Assembly (NCBI GenBank): GCA_002382645.1
Contig: DFYP01000007.1
Span: forward strand, 1 to 7,091
Length of the DNA stretch: 7,091 bases
Reading direction: 5' to 3'
Origin: Desulfovibrio sp. UBA4079
GTDB lineage: Bacteria; Desulfobacterota; Desulfovibrionia; Desulfovibrionales; Desulfovibrionaceae
Shown here piece by piece: positions 5,210-7,091 of the stretch. The translations under genes were made by a program, and so were the position numbers. Position 1 is the stretch's first letter; each line of letters starts with the position of its first letter. Below the pieces are notes generated by a model. That model was not told the DNA's origin. It did no database searches and saw nothing but the letters and a program-made list of their open reading frames with translations.

Positions 5210-6607
5210 ATGCGCCTTATCTTGGCCTCCATGCTCAACGATCGCCAACGCGATTTCCTGGTCAGCCTGTTCCCGGGCGACTCCATCCTGCTCGACCCGG
5301 AGCAGGCCGCGGCCCTGGGCGTGGACTCCTCGGGCCACGCCGCCCTGCCCTGGGCCGCAGTGCGGCCCCAGACCGAGGAGCAGGTGCAGGAACTGCTGCG
5401 CTTCGCCCAGGCCGAGAACATTCCCGTCTATCCCCGGGCCCGGGGCACCAGCCGGGTGGGCGGCACCGTGCCCGTGCGCGGCGGCATCGTGGTCTCCCTG
5501 CTGCGCATGAACCGGGTGCTCGACGTGGACGCCACGGACTTCGTGGCCCAGGTGGAGCCCGGCGTGGTCACGGGCCAGTTCCAGGCCCTGCTCAAGCCCC
5601 AGCGCCTGTTCTACCCCCCGGACCCGGCCAGCGCGGGCTACTCCACCCTGGGCGGCAACGCGGCCACCTGCGCGGGCGGCATGCGCGCGGTGAAGTACGG
5701 CGTGACCCGGGACTACGTGCTCGGGCTCTCCGCGGCCCTGCCCGGCGGCAGGATCATCCGGCCCGGCGGCCGCTGCCACAAGGACGTCTCGGGCCTGGAC
5801 CTGACCCGGCTGTTCGTGGGCTCGGGCGGGTCCCTGGGAATCATCACAAAGCTGACGCTGAAGCTGTTGCCCCTGCCCGAGGCCCAGGCCTCGCTCCTGG
5901 CCGCCTTCACGGACATGGACGCGGCCCTGTCGGCCGCCCAGCTGGGCTTCAGCGCGGGCATCCTGCCCGTGTCCCTGGAATTCCTCGACGACGTGACCCT
6001 GGAGGCCGTGGCCCGCGCCGGCTGCGAACTCTGCCCTCCGGGCACGGGCGCGGCCCTGCTCTTCCGCCTGGACGGCTCGGAAGGGGCCGTGCTGGCCGAC
6101 CTGGAGCGCCTGCGCGCGGCCCTGGAACCGGCCCGGCCCCTGGTCCTGGAAACCGCGGCCACGCCCGGGGCCGAGGAAAGATTATGGGAGATCCGGCGCA
6201 CCGTGAGCCAGGCCCTGCACCGCCTGAGCCCGGACAAGTCCGGCGAGGACGTGGCCGTGCCCCGGGGCAGGGTCCCGGCGGCCGTGGCCGCGTTCCGGGC
6301 CGCTGCCGAGGGCCGGGGCCTGCGCGTGGCCTGCTTCGGCCATCTGGGCGACGGCAACATCCACGTGAACCTGCTCTACGACGCCCAGGACCCGGACGAA
6401 CTGGTGCGGGCCAAGGCCGCCAAGGAAGGCATCCTGCGCGCGGCCCTGGACCTGGGCGGCACCCTGTCCGGCGAGCACGGCCTGGGCCTGGCCAAGGGCC
6501 CCTACCTGGCCTGGCGCCACCCCCCGGAGGAGCTGGAGGTCCTGCGCGCGGTCAAGGCCGTGTTCGACCCGCAGAACATCATGAATCCCGGCAAGGAATG
6601 GGGATGA
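5210..6607 (+). CDS. FAD-binding 2-hydroxy-acid oxidase, GlcD / D-lactate dehydrogenase-like
   Basis: Flavoprotein of the vanillyl-alcohol-oxidase/GlcD family that oxidises a 2-hydroxy acid such as D-lactate or glycolate and passes electrons on. The FAD-binding domain (about residues 45-225) shows YPRARGTSRVGG (from 74), VRGGIVVSLLRMNRVL, VEPGV, YPPDPASAGYSTLGGNAA, KYGVTRDYVLGL, DVSGLDLTRLFVGS and GSLGIITKLTLKLLP. The C-terminal oxidase domain carries GHLGDGNIHVN, with His378 and His385 at the positions that bind metal in this family, SGEHGLGLAKG (Glu422, His423), and the terminal DPQNIMNPGK typical of GlcD/Dld proteins. Length (465 residues) is normal. The ATG at 5210 is the outer start; the in-frame ATG at 5231 (458 residues, beginning MLNDRQRDFL) is at least as likely from family alignment, and neither has a clear ribosome binding site. 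The next gene, an iron-sulfur protein, overlaps by ATGA and is probably its electron-accepting partner. Substrate cannot be fixed from sequence alone. Confidence 0.93.
   Translation: MRLILASMLNDRQRDFLVSLFPGDSILLDPEQAAALGVDSSGHAALPWAAVRPQTEEQVQELLRFAQAENIPVYPRARGTSRVGGTVPVRGGIVVSLLRMNRVLDVDATDFVAQVEPGVVTGQFQALLKPQRLFYPPDPASAGYSTLGGNAATCAGGMRAVKYGVTRDYVLGLSAALPGGRIIRPGGRCHKDVSGLDLTRLFVGSGGSLGIITKLTLKLLPLPEAQASLLAAFTDMDAALSAAQLGFSAGILPVSLEFLDDVTLEAVARAGCELCPPGTGAALLFRLDGSEGAVLADLERLRAALEPARPLVLETAATPGAEERLWEIRRTVSQALHRLSPDKSGEDVAVPRGRVPAAVAAFRAAAEGRGLRVACFGHLGDGNIHVNLLYDAQDPDELVRAKAAKEGILRAALDLGGTLSGEHGLGLAKGPYLAWRHPPEELEVLRAVKAVFDPQNIMNPGKEWG
6593..6597 (+). promoter_or_regulatory. Ribosome binding site for the iron-sulfur subunit gene
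   Basis: AAGGA within the last codons of the FAD oxidase gene lies 6 bases before the ATG at 6604. It supports that start and translational coupling across the ATGA overlap. Confidence 0.6.
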
Positions 6608-7091
6608 ATCCGGCCCGGGACTGCGTGCTCTGCGGCAAATGCCTGGAGGCCTGCCCGCTCCTGGCGGCCACGGGCCGCGAGGAGCTCTCGCCCCGGGCCA
6701 AATTCGTGCTGGCCGAACGCGGGCCCGCGCCCTCGGCCGAGGCCCTGGCCCGGATCTGCCTGGCCTGTGGCCGCTGCCGGGCCGTGTGCCCCCAGGACGC
6801 GGACATCCCGGGCCTGGTGGCCTCCTTGCGCGCCGCGCACCCGGACTTCCGGCGCTGGCTCTGGAAAACCCTCCTGGCCAAGGGCGGGGCGCTCCAGCCC
6901 CTGGCCGCAAACCTGGCAAGGCTTGCGCCCGCGGATTTCCTGCGCGAACACCTGGGCTCCCTGCTGAAGGGAGCGAAAACCCTGGCGGACCCGGGCTGCG
7001 CGCCGTTTCTCAGGATCGAGTCCCTGCCGGACCAGTGGCGCGGCCAGCGCGTGGCCCTGTTCGCCGGGTGCGCGGGCACCCGCCTGGCCCC
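6604..7091 (+). CDS. GlcF/HdrD-like iron-sulfur protein (3' partial)
   Basis: Electron-transfer subunit with two 4Fe-4S ferredoxin motifs followed by the start of a cysteine-rich (CCG-type) domain, as in glycolate oxidase GlcF, LldE-related proteins and heterodisulfide reductase subunit D. The reading frame stays open to the window end, giving 162 complete codons. Cys7, 10, 13 and 17 form CVLCGKCLEACP, and Cys52, 55, 58 and 62 form CLACGRCRAVCP; a roughly 90-residue linker leads to VALFAGCAGT (Cys156), the usual opening of the first CCG domain. The ATG overlaps the upstream FAD oxidase stop by four bases and has a good Shine-Dalgarno, so the two are one transcript and probably one complex, with electrons moving from FAD to these clusters and then to quinone or another carrier. 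No transmembrane segment is seen in the visible part. The full protein would be expected at about 400-430 residues. Confidence 0.9.
   Translation, partial: MNPARDCVLCGKCLEACPLLAATGREELSPRAKFVLAERGPAPSAEALARICLACGRCRAVCPQDADIPGLVASLRAAHPDFRRWLWKTLLAKGGALQPLAANLARLAPADFLREHLGSLLKGAKTLADPGCAPFLRIESLPDQWRGQRVALFAGCAGTRLA

Noticed and set aside
5218..5223. TATCTT as a -10 promoter box
   Set aside because: No matching -35 element was seen at the proper distance, so it is mentioned only as a point to check.

Overview
The window is a gene-dense, clearly GC-rich (not counted) bacterial segment with every supported gene on the + strand. The gene set fits a strict anaerobe, most likely a delta-proteobacterium of the Desulfovibrio type. 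It combines a biotin synthase with an anaerobe-type cysteine pattern, a sparse mannose-family PTS (EIID, HPr and EI without an obvious sugar operon) linked to smpB, and a GlcD-like flavoprotein followed by an iron-sulfur partner of the kind used in lactate or glycolate oxidation. This assignment is an inference from gene content and protein motifs; no rRNA or other decisive marker is present.

Positions 1-4870 hold a tightly packed run that reads as one operon: bioB (5' end outside the window), bioY, a mannose-family EIID gene, ptsH (HPr), ptsI (EI) and smpB. Junctions are 4- and 1-base overlaps or gaps of about 9 to 21 bases. Biotin functions (BioB makes biotin, BioY imports it) thus sit directly upstream of phosphotransferase components (EI takes phosphate from PEP and passes it to HPr). 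SmpB, the tmRNA partner for rescuing stalled ribosomes, closes the run. EIIA, EIIB and EIIC are not in the window, and BioY sits immediately upstream of EIID, where EIIC often lies.

Positions 4871-5209 are non-coding as far as I can see. They contain a convincing intrinsic terminator (5043-5070) and two GC-rich hairpins ahead of the next gene. No tmRNA, tRNA, CRISPR array or mobile element was recognised anywhere.

Positions 5210-7091 hold a second unit: a GlcD/D-lactate dehydrogenase-like FAD oxidase and, overlapping it by ATGA, the start of a GlcF/HdrD-like protein with two 4Fe-4S motifs, cut off by the window end. Together they probably oxidise a 2-hydroxy acid and pass electrons through the iron-sulfur subunit.

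I found no clearly undescribed system. The points most worth a second look are the BioB cysteine pattern, the degenerate EIID, and the bioBY-PTS-smpB linkage.
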